DNA of 30,094 nucleotides from a virus, in IMG/VR virus record IMGVR_UViG_3300030012_003882, positions 1-30,094 of that record. The stretch is one strand, 5' to 3'. This document shows positions 8,508-16,341 of the stretch, piece after piece. The notes beneath the pieces were generated by a model, which searched no databases, was not told the origin of the DNA, and was given only the letters and a program-made list of their open reading frames with translations. The position numbers and the translations under genes were made by a program. The first letter of the stretch is position 1. Every line of letters begins with the position of its first letter.

Positions 8508-9986
8508 TTAGCTAATTGCCATATTAAAACCAAATGCAACGTTTTTGGTTGCATCAAGGTCAAGTGTATCGAAACTGGCGCGCATTGAAGCGACGATTTC
8601 AGTGGCCCCAACATCAATCTTGCGATCGGTTTCAACAAGGATACCGCGACGTTCGAAGATTGTCCATGATGGCGCGTGTGCCATAAGCAAGCCGGTTTTT
8701 GTTTTGGTTACGTTGTCATACTTACCCGCAGTGTTGAGATCAGCACTGAGGAAACGAGACATGATGATCGGCATGCCCATGATAGCGGCAATTTGTCCGG
8801 TTTTTACTGTCGCTTGTGGTCCAAAGACATCAATTGTCTTTACTTCAGTAAGTGAAAGAATGTTAGCCAGTACAGCTTCAGGCGATGCAAAGATAACAAC
8901 GTCCTGCATTGCCAATTCGCCCATTTGAGCCTTAAGACCAAGCAACTTAGCAAAATCCAACGCTGACAGATCCGCAGTTGATGAGCGGTCAAATGCTTGC
9001 TTACGCATACCCTTGAATAATCTACGGTGATCGGATGATCCGCCTAATGCGGGGCTACCTGTACCCCATCGGCCGCGTATATTCCAATCAGCGATCGCGT
9101 CTTGATGTGTTGCGCTGTCATCACCATTGATCAAAGCGTCTTCCATTGCATCATTCAAATCAGCTACAATTTGTCGTTGGAGGCTAGGAATAACCGCTAT
9201 AGCCGAATCTTCCGCAGCTGCATCATCAATGATGAAACGTGACGCAAGGCCTTTGATTGAGATGCTCTTTTGTGATGTGACAACTGATGACGCGGTGTAT
9301 TGTGCGGGGTTGTCAGTTGATACGGAGCCTTTGAGATAAGGACGGCCGCCACGATTCAAGCGAGGTATCAAGATTGTATTTCTCTCAACAGCTTGCTTTT
9401 GAAGATTGTCAGCAACTACGCGGGGCAATTGGCTTTGTTCTTCGATGTTAAAATAAAGGTTTGCGGCAAATTGATCCGGAATCCACTCCGCGCCCTGTGA
9501 TGCTGAATCATTGAAAGCCTTTTGAATCAATGGTTGCATAAATCGCGGTGCCTTTTGCATGTGTTTCCACAGCTTAAGATCGCTCTTTGGGGTGTGTGGT
9601 GATGTCATGATCATACGAGCCAGTGATCGCTCTTTGTTGATCTTGATGAGGTCAGCATGCCATTGATTAACAGGTGCATCAGTATCAAGTAGTCCTTTTT
9701 CCTCAATGCGTACGGTTCCACGTCCGGCAATTTGTACATCGCGGTTTTCAGTTTTCCAACGGATCCCTTTTTCACCAACGAATCCCTTGAGCGCATAATC
9801 AGGGGCGTTAAGGTGTTCCTCAGTTGCCACAGGTTGCGCGTTGGCTTCTTGGATCAAACGCTGTGCACGCTTAAGATCTCCAAGCTGCTTCTCAAACTGA
9901 GATAGCTTCTCAGTACTATTTTTTTGATGAGTCTTGATCCCCTCAAGGATCGCTTTTGCCTCATTTACAAGTGTCTTATCACTCAT
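8508..9986 (-). CDS. Major capsid protein (HK97 fold)
   Basis: This 492-residue protein has an N-terminal helical segment of about 65 residues (AKAILEGIKTHQKNSTEKLSQ onward, Lys/Glu/Gln-rich) resembling the HK97 delta domain that serves as internal scaffold and is removed by the prohead protease. The rest shows the family's usual layout: an N-arm and E-loop region, a 'IAVIPSLQRQIVADLNDAMEDALINGD' helix region (residues about 255-285), and a C-terminal 'rASFDTLDLDATKNVAFGF' strand. The protease gene is directly upstream. AAGGAG precedes the ATG. It is longer than HK97 gp5 (385 aa), partly because of an insertion near 290-330. Confidence 0.9.
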   Translation of the reverse strand: MSDKTLVNEAKAILEGIKTHQKNSTEKLSQFEKQLGDLKRAQRLIQEANAQPVATEEHLNAPDYALKGFVGEKGIRWKTENRDVQIAGRGTVRIEEKGLLDTDAPVNQWHADLIKINKERSLARMIMTSPHTPKSDLKLWKHMQKAPRFMQPLIQKAFNDSASQGAEWIPDQFAANLYFNIEEQSQLPRVVADNLQKQAVERNTILIPRLNRGGRPYLKGSVSTDNPAQYTASSVVTSQKSISIKGLASRFIIDDAAAEDSAIAVIPSLQRQIVADLNDAMEDALINGDDSATHQDAIADWNIRGRWGTGSPALGGSSDHRRLFKGMRKQAFDRSSTADLSALDFAKLLGLKAQMGELAMQDVVIFASPEAVLANILSLTEVKTIDVFGPQATVKTGQIAAIMGMPIIMSRFLSADLNTAGKYDNVTKTKTGLLMAHAPSWTIFERRGILVETDRKIDVGATEIVASMRASFDTLDLDATKNVAFGFNMAIS

Positions 9987-10001
9987 GGTTATTACTCCTT
10001 A

Positions 10002-10892
10002 TTAGGATAGAAGCGCAGCCAAAAAAGCGCGCTCTTGTGGGGTTAAAAATTGTTTCTCTTTGTCTTTGTCTTCTTCGCTGTCTTCATCATGATATTTTTC
10101 TTCATCGTCATCATCTTTGGGCTTCATTGCGTCAAGCTCTAAATCCTCATCATCATCTATATCATCCATGATATCAGCTTTTAATTTTGATGGATCATGC
10201 TCTTCGACAATCTCAAAGCGAAATGTTGATGACGCACCATCATGATCAGCATTTTCACCAACCATCAAAACGGGGCCGCCTTCATAATCCATCCAGTGAT
10301 GACCATCAGGCGCGGCGATCTCTATCGAATCTTTTGACACCTGTTTATCTTGTTCATTCATTGTTTTCCTCACACAAGAAATAATGTATTCTTTGATAAT
10401 CGTTTCTAATTCAAGATTAAAAGATTTTGCCGCAACTGCATCACCGTTGGCGGGTATTGTTACGATTGAGATTTCAAGAAGCTCAGCCTTATCGAAGTAT
10501 TGCCCGCTTTGACCGTGTGCAGGGTGTGACTTCTCAAGCATTGATCGCGGTGTTGAATCGATCGGATTAAAGCCCACACTCACAGCATTGAGAAAACCCG
10601 CCTTTGTTTTGCGCGCAACCTCTTTGGCCTGTGGATCGTCCATGTCAAATTCAATGTCAACCATGAGCTGACCATCAACAACATCAACGATCCCTTTTCC
10701 AATCGGCAAAGCATTTGAGTTGTGATTCAAAAGGATCACAGGGTTTTGACGAAACTTTGAAAGATCCCAACCGCCTTGATTGATCACGTCACCATATCGA
10801 TCCGCGTTTGCAGTACTTGCCACAAAAGACACAAGATCGCCTTTTGTTGTACCTTCACGCAAGATCTCACATTGCAAATTACGTATGTACAT
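10002..10892 (-). CDS. Prohead protease (HK97 family) with acidic C-terminal tail
   Basis: This 296-residue protein begins MYIRNLQCEILREG, using ATG 10892 with GAGG seven bases upstream. An ORF extends farther upstream but has no coding character. Residues 1-150 match the U35/HK97 prohead protease: His57 in LLNHNSN, Ser105 in AVSVGFNP and Ser142 in ELLEISIVTIPAN. It would cleave the capsid delta domain and itself. From about residue 185 comes an extension ending in a very acidic stretch (DDIDDDEDLELDAM and DDDDEEKYHDEDSEEDKDKEK) and a short helix, LTPQERAFLAALL. Such tails occur in protease-scaffold fusions, so this part may act in scaffolding (inference). Confidence 0.9.
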   Translation of the reverse strand: MYIRNLQCEILREGTTKGDLVSFVASTANADRYGDVINQGGWDLSKFRQNPVILLNHNSNALPIGKGIVDVVDGQLMVDIEFDMDDPQAKEVARKTKAGFLNAVSVGFNPIDSTPRSMLEKSHPAHGQSGQYFDKAELLEISIVTIPANGDAVAAKSFNLELETIIKEYIISCVRKTMNEQDKQVSKDSIEIAAPDGHHWMDYEGGPVLMVGENADHDGASSTFRFEIVEEHDPSKLKADIMDDIDDDEDLELDAMKPKDDDDEEKYHDEDSEEDKDKEKQFLTPQERAFLAALLS

Positions 10893-10909
10893 ATAAACCT
10901 CTATATGTG

Positions 10910-10947
10910 TATATACATCATTGTACCGTACTTTGCAATATATACAA
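10910..10947 (-). promoter_or_regulatory. Candidate late promoter for protease-to-tail run
   Basis: Two overlapping sigma70-like arrangements lie upstream of the protease start: TTGCAA (10938-10933), 17-base spacer, TATATA (10915-10910); and TTGTAT (10947-10942), 16-base spacer, TACAAT (10925-10920). The second leaves more room for a leader before the GAGG site. The stretch is AT-rich, so one of the two may be chance. Confidence 0.4.
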
Positions 10948-11006
10948 GAATTACAAGTATTTGGGGAAAAACAAAAATAAATAAAAATATTTGTTGCATG
11001 TGAAAT

Positions 11007-11021
11007 CAATATACTATATTG
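11007..11021 (+). promoter_or_regulatory. 15-bp dyad CAATATACTATATTG, promoter/operator of plus-strand cassette
   Basis: This is a perfect 7+1+7 palindrome, identical at 16286, 19064 and 28220. On the plus strand TATATT or TACTAT can act as -10, with TTGTTG (10991-10996) or TTGCAT (10995-11000) as a weak -35. It precedes the cassette beginning at 11070. The dyad suggests a dimeric regulator bound over the -10 region. Confidence 0.6.
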
Positions 11022-11026
11022 TATTG

Positions 11027-11045
11027 GTGTGGGGGCAATGAAGCA
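11027..11045 (+). repeat. Shared 19-base leader GTGTGGGGGCAATGAAGCA
   Basis: This string follows the dyad of the plus-strand cassette and occurs identically in minus orientation at 28216-28198, after the dyad of the 27975..28172 gene. It begins a possible 11-codon leader ORF (11038..11073) whose TGA overlaps the ATG of the next gene. The common string implies duplication of a whole promoter-leader module or a shared untranslated signal. Confidence 0.6.
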
Positions 11046-11069
11046 ACCGCAACAACAAAGAGCAAAACA

Positions 11070-11450
11070 ATGACAACGAAATACACAGTAACAACCGCAA
11101 CAAAACACATTGAATCATTAATCAAAGATTTACAAGATAAAGTTGCAAACTTAGATCGTGAGCAGTGTGAGATTGCACACAAAAAACTTACTGATTACGC
11201 CAAAGAAATTGACTTTTGGAAAAACCCAAACAAAGAATCAGGCAAAAAATACATGCAGTTTATGAAATCACTAGATCAAAACTTGCTTGATGGCTATCAT
11301 AATTTTGCTCAAATTGACCTTTACAATCTTTGTCTTAAAAAAGGATTGCATGTATGCACTTCATGGACAAAACAAGGCAAGCCAATGTATCCACAAGGCG
11401 CACTAAAGGCGGCTGGATTCGATATGAATGACGGCATATACATCTTCTAA
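11070..11450 (+). CDS. Hypothetical protein, first gene of plus-strand cassette
   Basis: This 126-residue protein begins MTTKYTVTTATKHIESLI; the ATG at 11070 has AAAGAG upstream and overlaps the end of a short leader ORF. The first 70 residues look like a helical, Lys/Asp-rich segment (possibly a coiled coil). The C-terminal part has YNLCLKKGLHVCTSW and ends in DMNDGIYIF. No membrane segment or known motif is recognised. It lies on the strand opposite to the surrounding head genes, behind the dyad promoter, and is the first gene of an apparent moron. Confidence 0.75.
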   Translation: MTTKYTVTTATKHIESLIKDLQDKVANLDREQCEIAHKKLTDYAKEIDFWKNPNKESGKKYMQFMKSLDQNLLDGYHNFAQIDLYNLCLKKGLHVCTSWTKQGKPMYPQGALKAAGFDMNDGIYIF

Positions 11451-11475
11451 ATCTTACAACAACTAACAACAACCC

Positions 11476-11491
11476 GCCCCCATACGGGGGC
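11476..11491 (+). other. Intercistronic hairpin GCCCCC-ATAC-GGGGGC
   Basis: A six-pair GC stem with a four-base loop lies between the first and second genes of the plus-strand cassette, about 15 bases before the AAAGGA ribosome site. It has no following T-run, so it is not a terminator. It could stabilise or define mRNA ends. Similar hairpins occur at 18784 and 27950. Confidence 0.6.
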
Positions 11492-11516
11492 AACTTCAAA
11501 CCAAAGGACAAAAACA

Positions 11517-11681
11517 ATGAAATGCGTAATCATCACATATCAATCAGGCAAAACAGCCGTATATCTCAAAAGCGATCCCGCGTTGCTTGACGAAATCTTG
11601 CACTCTAATGAATGGATCGTTGAGCTGTATGAGGCTGAATTTGTACAACCGCAGCCCATCGAAACAAAAGGGGGTAAGTAA
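11517..11681 (+). CDS. Small hypothetical protein, 54 aa
   Basis: This ORF begins MKCVIITYQSGKTAVYLKSD, with CAAAGGACAAAAACA before the ATG, the recurring ribosome-binding cassette of this genome. It ends in GGK-TAA with the stop overlapping the next ATG (TAATG), so the two are coupled. The composition is a small acidic alpha/beta domain. No family is recognised. It is the second gene of the plus-strand cassette. Confidence 0.7.
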   Translation: MKCVIITYQSGKTAVYLKSDPALLDEILHSNEWIVELYEAEFVQPQPIETKGGK

Positions 11682-11917
11682 TGCAAGCCCTTGTATTTAT
11701 TGCGGTGTATATCGTCAAGCCCGCCCTTATCATCGCAACAATCATCAGTTGCATTGTTGCCGCCTACATCATCACCACAACCAAAGGAACAAAGCCCATG
11801 AACACACAACACACAACGCGCAGCGTACGCAAACTTATCAAAGCAGTTGGAAAAACCAAAACTGTTGAGCTGTTGGAAACAAAAGGTTTGCGCCTTGAGG
11901 ATTTTGACATTATGTAA
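11681..11917 (+). CDS. Small single-pass membrane protein, 78 aa
   Basis: The first 33 residues are hydrophobic (ALVFIAVYIVKPALIIATII, then SCIVAAYII), predicting one long or two short membrane segments. A basic C-terminal part follows (TRSVRKLIKAVGKTKTVELL) and is probably cytoplasmic. The start has AAAGGGGG upstream and overlaps the previous stop. It is the last gene before the plus-strand terminator at 11965. An envelope role such as exclusion, host modification or lysis accessory is possible, but nothing in the sequence decides between these. Confidence 0.7.
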   Translation: MQALVFIAVYIVKPALIIATIISCIVAAYIITTTKGTKPMNTQHTTRSVRKLIKAVGKTKTVELLETKGLRLEDFDIM

Positions 11918-11964
11918 AATGTGATCCTTGTTAATCTCTGATACATGAATCTAATGTTGTTTAG

Positions 11965-11989
11965 CCGCTCCTCACGGGGCGGTTTTTTT
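11965..11989 (+). terminator. Rho-independent terminator of plus-strand cassette
   Basis: The stem CCGCTCC / GGGGCGG (one T-G pair), with a TCAC loop, is followed by seven T. It lies 48 bases after the last plus-strand gene and its T-run overlaps the end of the convergent minus-strand gene. Confidence 0.85.
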
Positions 11990-12389
11990 ATTTGCGCTTA
12001 AAAAAAAGATCTGTGCACTTCTCAAGCACATCACCCTCAAGCTCATCACATGCGGCCTGTATGCTTTTCGTGTTGCTGATGTTGGCAATCTCGTTGCAAT
12101 CGCTTTGTGATGTCTGCGCATCGATCCCACGTTGCTGCATGCGGCAAAACATTTCACGGCACAAAAGATCGCCTTGAGCTTGTGTCACAATGAAATCAGG
12201 CGCGCATATATCTTTGACAAGATCAAGCTTTGTCAATTGCTTTTGTACTTCGGTTTGTCCTTTGGCCACCTCATCGCCGCCAACGGCCACAACAACGGGT
12301 TCATTTTGCTTTGTGGTGTTCTGAACCACAACGACACCGCCAACGCCCAACAAAAGCCCCACAACGCCCGCAATAACTATCTCAATCAT
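11988..12389 (-). CDS. Membrane-anchored cysteine-rich protein
   Basis: This 133-residue protein starts MIEIVIAGVVGLLLGVGG, a single Gly/Val-rich N-terminal membrane segment or uncleaved signal anchor (residues 3-24). A soluble domain of about 105 residues follows with six cysteines (DICAPD, LLCREMFCRM, SDCNE, AACDE, KCTDL), suggesting an exported, disulfide-bonded domain. ATG 12389 is chosen because GGAG lies upstream and it sits seven bases after the stop of the 33-aa gene. An in-frame ATG at 12410 is possible. It is the last gene of the portal unit. A spanin-like or envelope role is conceivable; no family is recognised. Confidence 0.7.
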   Translation of the reverse strand: MIEIVIAGVVGLLLGVGGVVVVQNTTKQNEPVVVAVGGDEVAKGQTEVQKQLTKLDLVKDICAPDFIVTQAQGDLLCREMFCRMQQRGIDAQTSQSDCNEIANISNTKSIQAACDELEGDVLEKCTDLFFKRK

Positions 12390-12393
12390 ACGT

Positions 12394-12495
12394 TTACTTT
12401 CTCCGATCATTATGTGTCCAAATGTACTCTATAATCAAAATAACAAACAAAATACCAATGATCAAAAAGTCATCAGGCAAACCATAGATAAGCAT
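12394..12495 (-). CDS. Tiny membrane protein, 33 aa
   Basis: This ORF reads MLIYGLPDDFLIIGILFVIL and continues to a charged HNDRRK end, giving one predicted transmembrane helix (about residues 10-25) with a short cytoplasmic tail. GAGGAT lies six bases upstream, and the ATG is one base past the portal stop codon. It is immediately followed by the cysteine-rich membrane protein. A ribosome site, tight packing and clean amphipathic design make it credible despite its size. It might be a holin-like or envelope peptide (inference). Confidence 0.65.
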   Translation of the reverse strand: MLIYGLPDDFLIIGILFVILIIEYIWTHNDRRK

Positions 12496-12496
12496 T

Positions 12497-15400
12497 TTAA
12501 TCCTCAATCACGGGTATGAGCGTGCATCGACAGTTAATATCCTCGGATGCAATCCCAAAGCCGGCGGGTGTTTCTGTACTGTCACCCGTCGAAGGTACAA
12601 CAAATTTTTCATTCACATTAACGATCTGACCATCAAGCTCCACATGTGTATCACGCACCTTATCATCACGCGATGAAAGCCATTCTTTGCGGATGTTGAT
12701 CCCGTTATTTGCTGCGGTTGTATACGCTTGATCGGTTGCCATATTCACGGCCTTTGTTGATTCCGTGCGGGCAATGATTCGCGCCCGCTTTGCTGAAAAG
12801 ATTACATCACGCTCAAGCTCACGCGCCATCTCATCAACTGAATCACCATTCAGTAAACCCGCCTCAACAATACGCTTGATCTTGTTGGCTGTGGTTTGGC
12901 TGATCTGCATTGATGCAAGATCGTTGGCATTCACGGCGGCCTCACGACTTCCAAAGACCAGATCAAGCGGTTTTGTTTTTCGTGCACGTGCATAGACATC
13001 ATCAAGCGCATCATTACCCGTCAAACTCCACACGCTCAACCATTGACGGCCCATTTGCTTTTGTAGTATGCGCATTTCATCAGCCATCGAAAGCAAAGAG
13101 GACCAATCGATCACCGCCCTTGTAACCTTTGCGGATCCGGCGTGTTTGCGGCTTACAACATAATCCTTGATGCGCTCTTGATACCGCTTGAGTGATTGCC
13201 TGAGATATGAATACACAGCGCGCTCTATACTCTTTTCAGCTGGTTGCTGTACGCGAATAACCCAACCTTTCCACATATCCGATCGCTCTTTGCGTGCATT
13301 GATCTTTTTCTTTTCATCCTCAATCAGCTCTTTCATATACGTTTGTCCACGATCACCAACAACAAACCACTTGATTTGCGCAACAGTACCGGCAAGGCGA
13401 AAATCTTGTAAATGACGTGCGGCCCATGCCTCACGCTTGCGTATTGCCATCTCTTCCGTATCCGTTTTTGGTTCCTTATCAGAGCGATCAACAATAGGCT
13501 TGAGCCGTCTATATTGGTTGTTCCCTTCAATGTTTCCACCCTTGCGCCATATTTGCGGCCAGTTGTCTTTAAGGTCTTGCGCATAGTCTGCATCAAAAAC
13601 CCTGTATTGCGTATTTGCAAGGGATACCGTACGATCATCGCCTTGCGTAGGGAAGTTTGTGATCTCTTCCTTTTTGGTTTGCTCCTTTTCCCACGGGGCG
13701 ATCGGTGCGGTTTCATCGAATCGATCATACAGCTCTTTGATTTGCTCATAAAGCCGCTCTTTGTCCTTTTGCGTTGCTCCGCTCAGGTTGTAGTAACCCG
13801 CGCCAAATTTTGGCTCACCACGTACCGACGATCCCGCAGCAACAACGCCACGAAACACGATTTGTAATTCACCGTTGATCATTTTTGCAATCGGCAAGCG
13901 ATACGAAGCCGGATCATCATCGCCGCCACGATTGACAAACAAAAAGGCTTGTGCATATCGGTCCATGTTTTGATCATCGCCAAGAATCTTTTTTGCCTCA
14001 CGCTTCGTGAATCCCCACCCCTGATCCTTTGGTGCAAGATCCAGATCTTTCCACCCATAAATCAAGTGTTTTTTTTTATCGTCATCATCCTCAGCATTTG
14101 ACAGCGGGTGATCCTCTGGCAACAAATCCGTATCATATGGTGATCTTCTATACTTGCCTGTACGAAGCGCATACAACAAGCCATTTACGCGCCCCATTGC
14201 CCACTGTGGCCCACTGGAAACCGATGGGCGCACGCTCTCAGGATTGCCCTCGTAAGCCGCCAAACCGCGCCAATATGAAACCGCTAAGTAACTGCTATTG
14301 GTTAGCTTTTTCTTTGGATTGTCTCCGTACTCATCATTGTGATCCTGTGCTTTTTTTTTCAAAGCTTTTTGTGTTGATTCAGGAAGCGCGGCCATTGCTT
14401 TTGCGGCATTGCTTTTGAGGCCGTAATTTGTTTCTTGCTTTTGGTCTTTGCCGATTGCACGCAAGATCAACTCAAGGGCGCGCACGTTTTGCCCCTCTTC
14501 ATCGCCTATATCTTGTGCAGGTGTTTCACGCTCATCCTGTGGTATTATTGGCGCATCTTCAAGGCCCTCATACATGTACGCATCAGCCGCATCCATACCG
14601 TTAAGAATGTGCTTTGTTACACGGTCAAGCTGTGAATCACGTATTGTTTGCAAAGCCTCAACGCCTGAATAATCGACCTCAACACGCAAGGAAGTATCAA
14701 ACCGCTTTGCGATCTGTGTGAGAAGGAAGCTCAAACGCTTGCCTCTTTTGGTTTGTACTTCCCAATAGTTTTGCGCCTGTTGCCGTGATACCGCAAAGTT
14801 TGCGCTGTTATCGCCCAATACCGAAGGAGGCACGCCGAAAACCGCGCTGATCGCTTGCCTTGTGTAGTCTCGCACCGCTTGGAATTCCAGATCACGCGGG
14901 CTGATCTGCAATGGTTCAATCTTCACTTGACCACTCAACACCATTGCGCCGCCCTCTTTACTCATGCCCCTGTATGCATCAAGTATGGATCGCCTTTGTT
15001 CATAGTCCCAAATGTCAGCCTCATCAGCGGGACTGATTAAAATGTCCGGCCGCCCCTTTTTCGCTGAGTCACTTGCCAACTTTTGCGCGCTTATGTCGGC
15101 CCCTATTTCGCGTTGTAAAGGTTGGATCCCCCCGACACCATACAAAGCATTGACGCCCGCGCCCCAAGATGCGCTTTGTGCGTATACGACACGATCGATC
15201 GGATAGGATACAATGTTGCCGCTATCCTCAAACTCAAAACCCTTGATCCCCATGATTGGATCGGTAATGATTCGCGTTTGCTCAGGATGCAATCGAAACA
15301 ATGAGGCCGGTACATCTTGAGGCCCCGCAAGCAACACATAACACCCGCCCGTAAGCATCAAGTCAACAATCAGCTGCTCACGAAATGAAAAGCCGTCAAC

Positions 15401-15727
15401 GTATGTACTTGGCTGATCCATCAAATCTAAAAACGGGTGATCTGTGAGTACTTCGCTATTTTCACCGCGCCCGCGTATGAGCTTGATAGGCAAAGCCGCC
15501 AAATCTTGTGAAGCTCTTGAAACCGCCGCAAATACGTATCCATGTTGCGAAAATGCAGCCATCGATACGCCGGCGGGGTATGGATTGCGCGCGCCCTGTG
15601 CCCTATCCCAATCGGCACCGTGTGCGGGCCGCTCAGGTTTCTCAACGGGTTTGGCAAAAGCCTTTGTTATTGGTTCGATCAAGCGTGCCCAAAAAGATAC
15701 GGGCTTTGATGGAAGATCTTTGCTCAT
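12497..15727 (-). CDS. Portal protein fused to MuF-type minor head protein
   Basis: This is a single 1076-residue ORF. Residues about 25-400 form an HK97-type portal: an N-terminal GVSMAAFSQHGYVFAAVSRA region, 'HPFLDLMDQPS', and 'yTRQAISAVFGVPPSVLGD' before the crown. Residues about 440-560 have ALPESTQKALKKKAQDH and a W-x-G-R-x-N type segment ending DTDLLPEDHPLS. Near 690-830 is a block with YRVFDADYAQDLKDNWPQIW and AWAARHL; I have seen both blocks in phage head genes but know no name. The C-terminus (about 870-1076) is MuF-like: RARIIARTESTKAVN, then SSRDDKVRDTHVELDGQ, then INCRC. Portal and MuF are usually separate genes. The start has AGGTGAT. Confidence 0.9.
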   Translation of the reverse strand: MSKDLPSKPVSFWARLIEPITKAFAKPVEKPERPAHGADWDRAQGARNPYPAGVSMAAFSQHGYVFAAVSRASQDLAALPIKLIRGRGENSEVLTDHPFLDLMDQPSTYVDGFSFREQLIVDLMLTGGCYVLLAGPQDVPASLFRLHPEQTRIITDPIMGIKGFEFEDSGNIVSYPIDRVVYAQSASWGAGVNALYGVGGIQPLQREIGADISAQKLASDSAKKGRPDILISPADEADIWDYEQRRSILDAYRGMSKEGGAMVLSGQVKIEPLQISPRDLEFQAVRDYTRQAISAVFGVPPSVLGDNSANFAVSRQQAQNYWEVQTKRGKRLSFLLTQIAKRFDTSLRVEVDYSGVEALQTIRDSQLDRVTKHILNGMDAADAYMYEGLEDAPIIPQDERETPAQDIGDEEGQNVRALELILRAIGKDQKQETNYGLKSNAAKAMAALPESTQKALKKKAQDHNDEYGDNPKKKLTNSSYLAVSYWRGLAAYEGNPESVRPSVSSGPQWAMGRVNGLLYALRTGKYRRSPYDTDLLPEDHPLSNAEDDDDKKKHLIYGWKDLDLAPKDQGWGFTKREAKKILGDDQNMDRYAQAFLFVNRGGDDDPASYRLPIAKMINGELQIVFRGVVAAGSSVRGEPKFGAGYYNLSGATQKDKERLYEQIKELYDRFDETAPIAPWEKEQTKKEEITNFPTQGDDRTVSLANTQYRVFDADYAQDLKDNWPQIWRKGGNIEGNNQYRRLKPIVDRSDKEPKTDTEEMAIRKREAWAARHLQDFRLAGTVAQIKWFVVGDRGQTYMKELIEDEKKKINARKERSDMWKGWVIRVQQPAEKSIERAVYSYLRQSLKRYQERIKDYVVSRKHAGSAKVTRAVIDWSSLLSMADEMRILQKQMGRQWLSVWSLTGNDALDDVYARARKTKPLDLVFGSREAAVNANDLASMQISQTTANKIKRIVEAGLLNGDSVDEMARELERDVIFSAKRARIIARTESTKAVNMATDQAYTTAANNGINIRKEWLSSRDDKVRDTHVELDGQIVNVNEKFVVPSTGDSTETPAGFGIASEDINCRCTLIPVIED

Positions 15728-15747
15728 GGTATCACCTCACATTTGCA

Positions 15748-15778
15748 AATATAGCACGATCATACGCGTATTGCCCAA
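15748..15778 (-). promoter_or_regulatory. Candidate portal promoter
   Basis: An extended -10, TGC-TATATT (hexamer 15753-15748), with TTGGGC (15778-15773) 19 bases upstream lies between the hairpin at 15789 and the portal start. The spacing is long, so the extended -10 would be the main element. No copy of the 15-bp dyad is present here. Confidence 0.35.
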
Positions 15779-15788
15779 ATACAACAAA

Positions 15789-15805
15789 GGCCGCATGATG
15801 CGGCC
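15789..15805 (-). terminator. Hairpin terminator between accessory block and portal
   Basis: The stem GGCCGCA / TGCGGCC with a TCA loop is followed on the minus strand by TTTGTTGTATTT. The T-run is interrupted, so termination may be partial. It lies 22 bases after the stop of the 137-residue gene. Confidence 0.6.
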
Positions 15806-15826
15806 GTGTATTGCGGTTTGTTGTGA

Positions 15827-16240
15827 CTACTCGCCACACATCCACAACCAACAATCAGCATTTTGATCAAGTTTGGTTTCTTGTTGCTCTTTGCACATAT
15901 CTGAAATGCTTTTGTATAGGTTGTGCAAGTACTGTGCACTTTTTGCATCATCATAGTATCTCTTCATGTTGCTAGCGTAATCAATGCCTTTTTGTGTTGT
16001 GTAAAACTCTGCTCTATAATCCATCGCACGAATAAAACATTTGTAATCATCGCTTACATCAAGACGTATATCAGTCAAGTAATCAGCACCGTCAACGATA
16101 ACATCAATCCATACTTTGAGATAGTTGCGGCCTTTGGTTGCAAGTGAAGCGAGTACATCATTTAGCTCATTGATTGTGTTGTATCGTTTGCAGTAAGTGC
16201 GGCTTTCTTCAAGGTCTGTAATTCGAAAAGAGATAGTCAT
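15827..16240 (-). CDS. Hypothetical protein, 137 aa
   Basis: This gene begins MTISFRITDLEESRTYC after AAAGGACAATAACA. It lies directly behind the dyad at 16286 and ends before a hairpin, so it appears to be a single-gene unit. Residues 1-75 look alpha/beta (INELNDVLASLATKG, then YLKVWIDVIVDG); the rest is helical and Tyr/Lys-rich. There is no membrane segment or recognised motif. Promoter type and strand suggest early or accessory expression. Confidence 0.75.
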   Translation of the reverse strand: MTISFRITDLEESRTYCKRYNTINELNDVLASLATKGRNYLKVWIDVIVDGADYLTDIRLDVSDDYKCFIRAMDYRAEFYTTQKGIDYASNMKRYYDDAKSAQYLHNLYKSISDMCKEQQETKLDQNADCWLWMCGE

Positions 16241-16285
16241 TGTTATTGTCCTTTGTTTTGTTGTTGTTGTAGTTTTTCCCTACAC

Positions 16286-16300
16286 CAATATACTATATTG
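16286..16300 (-). promoter_or_regulatory. 15-bp dyad CAATATACTATATTG, promoter/operator
   Basis: This copy is identical to those at 11007, 19064 and 28220. On the minus strand it reads CAATATAGTATATTG and lies 46 bases before the ATG at 16240. A possible -35 TTGCCC (16317-16312) stands 17 bases from TAGTAT. A GTGTAGGG leader follows, partly resembling the leader at the other copies. Confidence 0.65.
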
Positions 16301-16341
16301 AAAAAACGAAAAGGGCAAATAAAAAGCAATAATCAAGGTGA

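Noticed and set aside
11019-11069. Longer start of the first moron gene (MYWCGGNEA...)
   Set aside because: That start lies inside the promoter dyad; ATG 11070 has a ribosome site.
10893-11108. N-terminal extension of the prohead protease rich in cysteine
   Set aside because: It overlaps the divergent promoter region and part of the plus-strand leader, and has no coding character; ATG 10892 has a good ribosome site.
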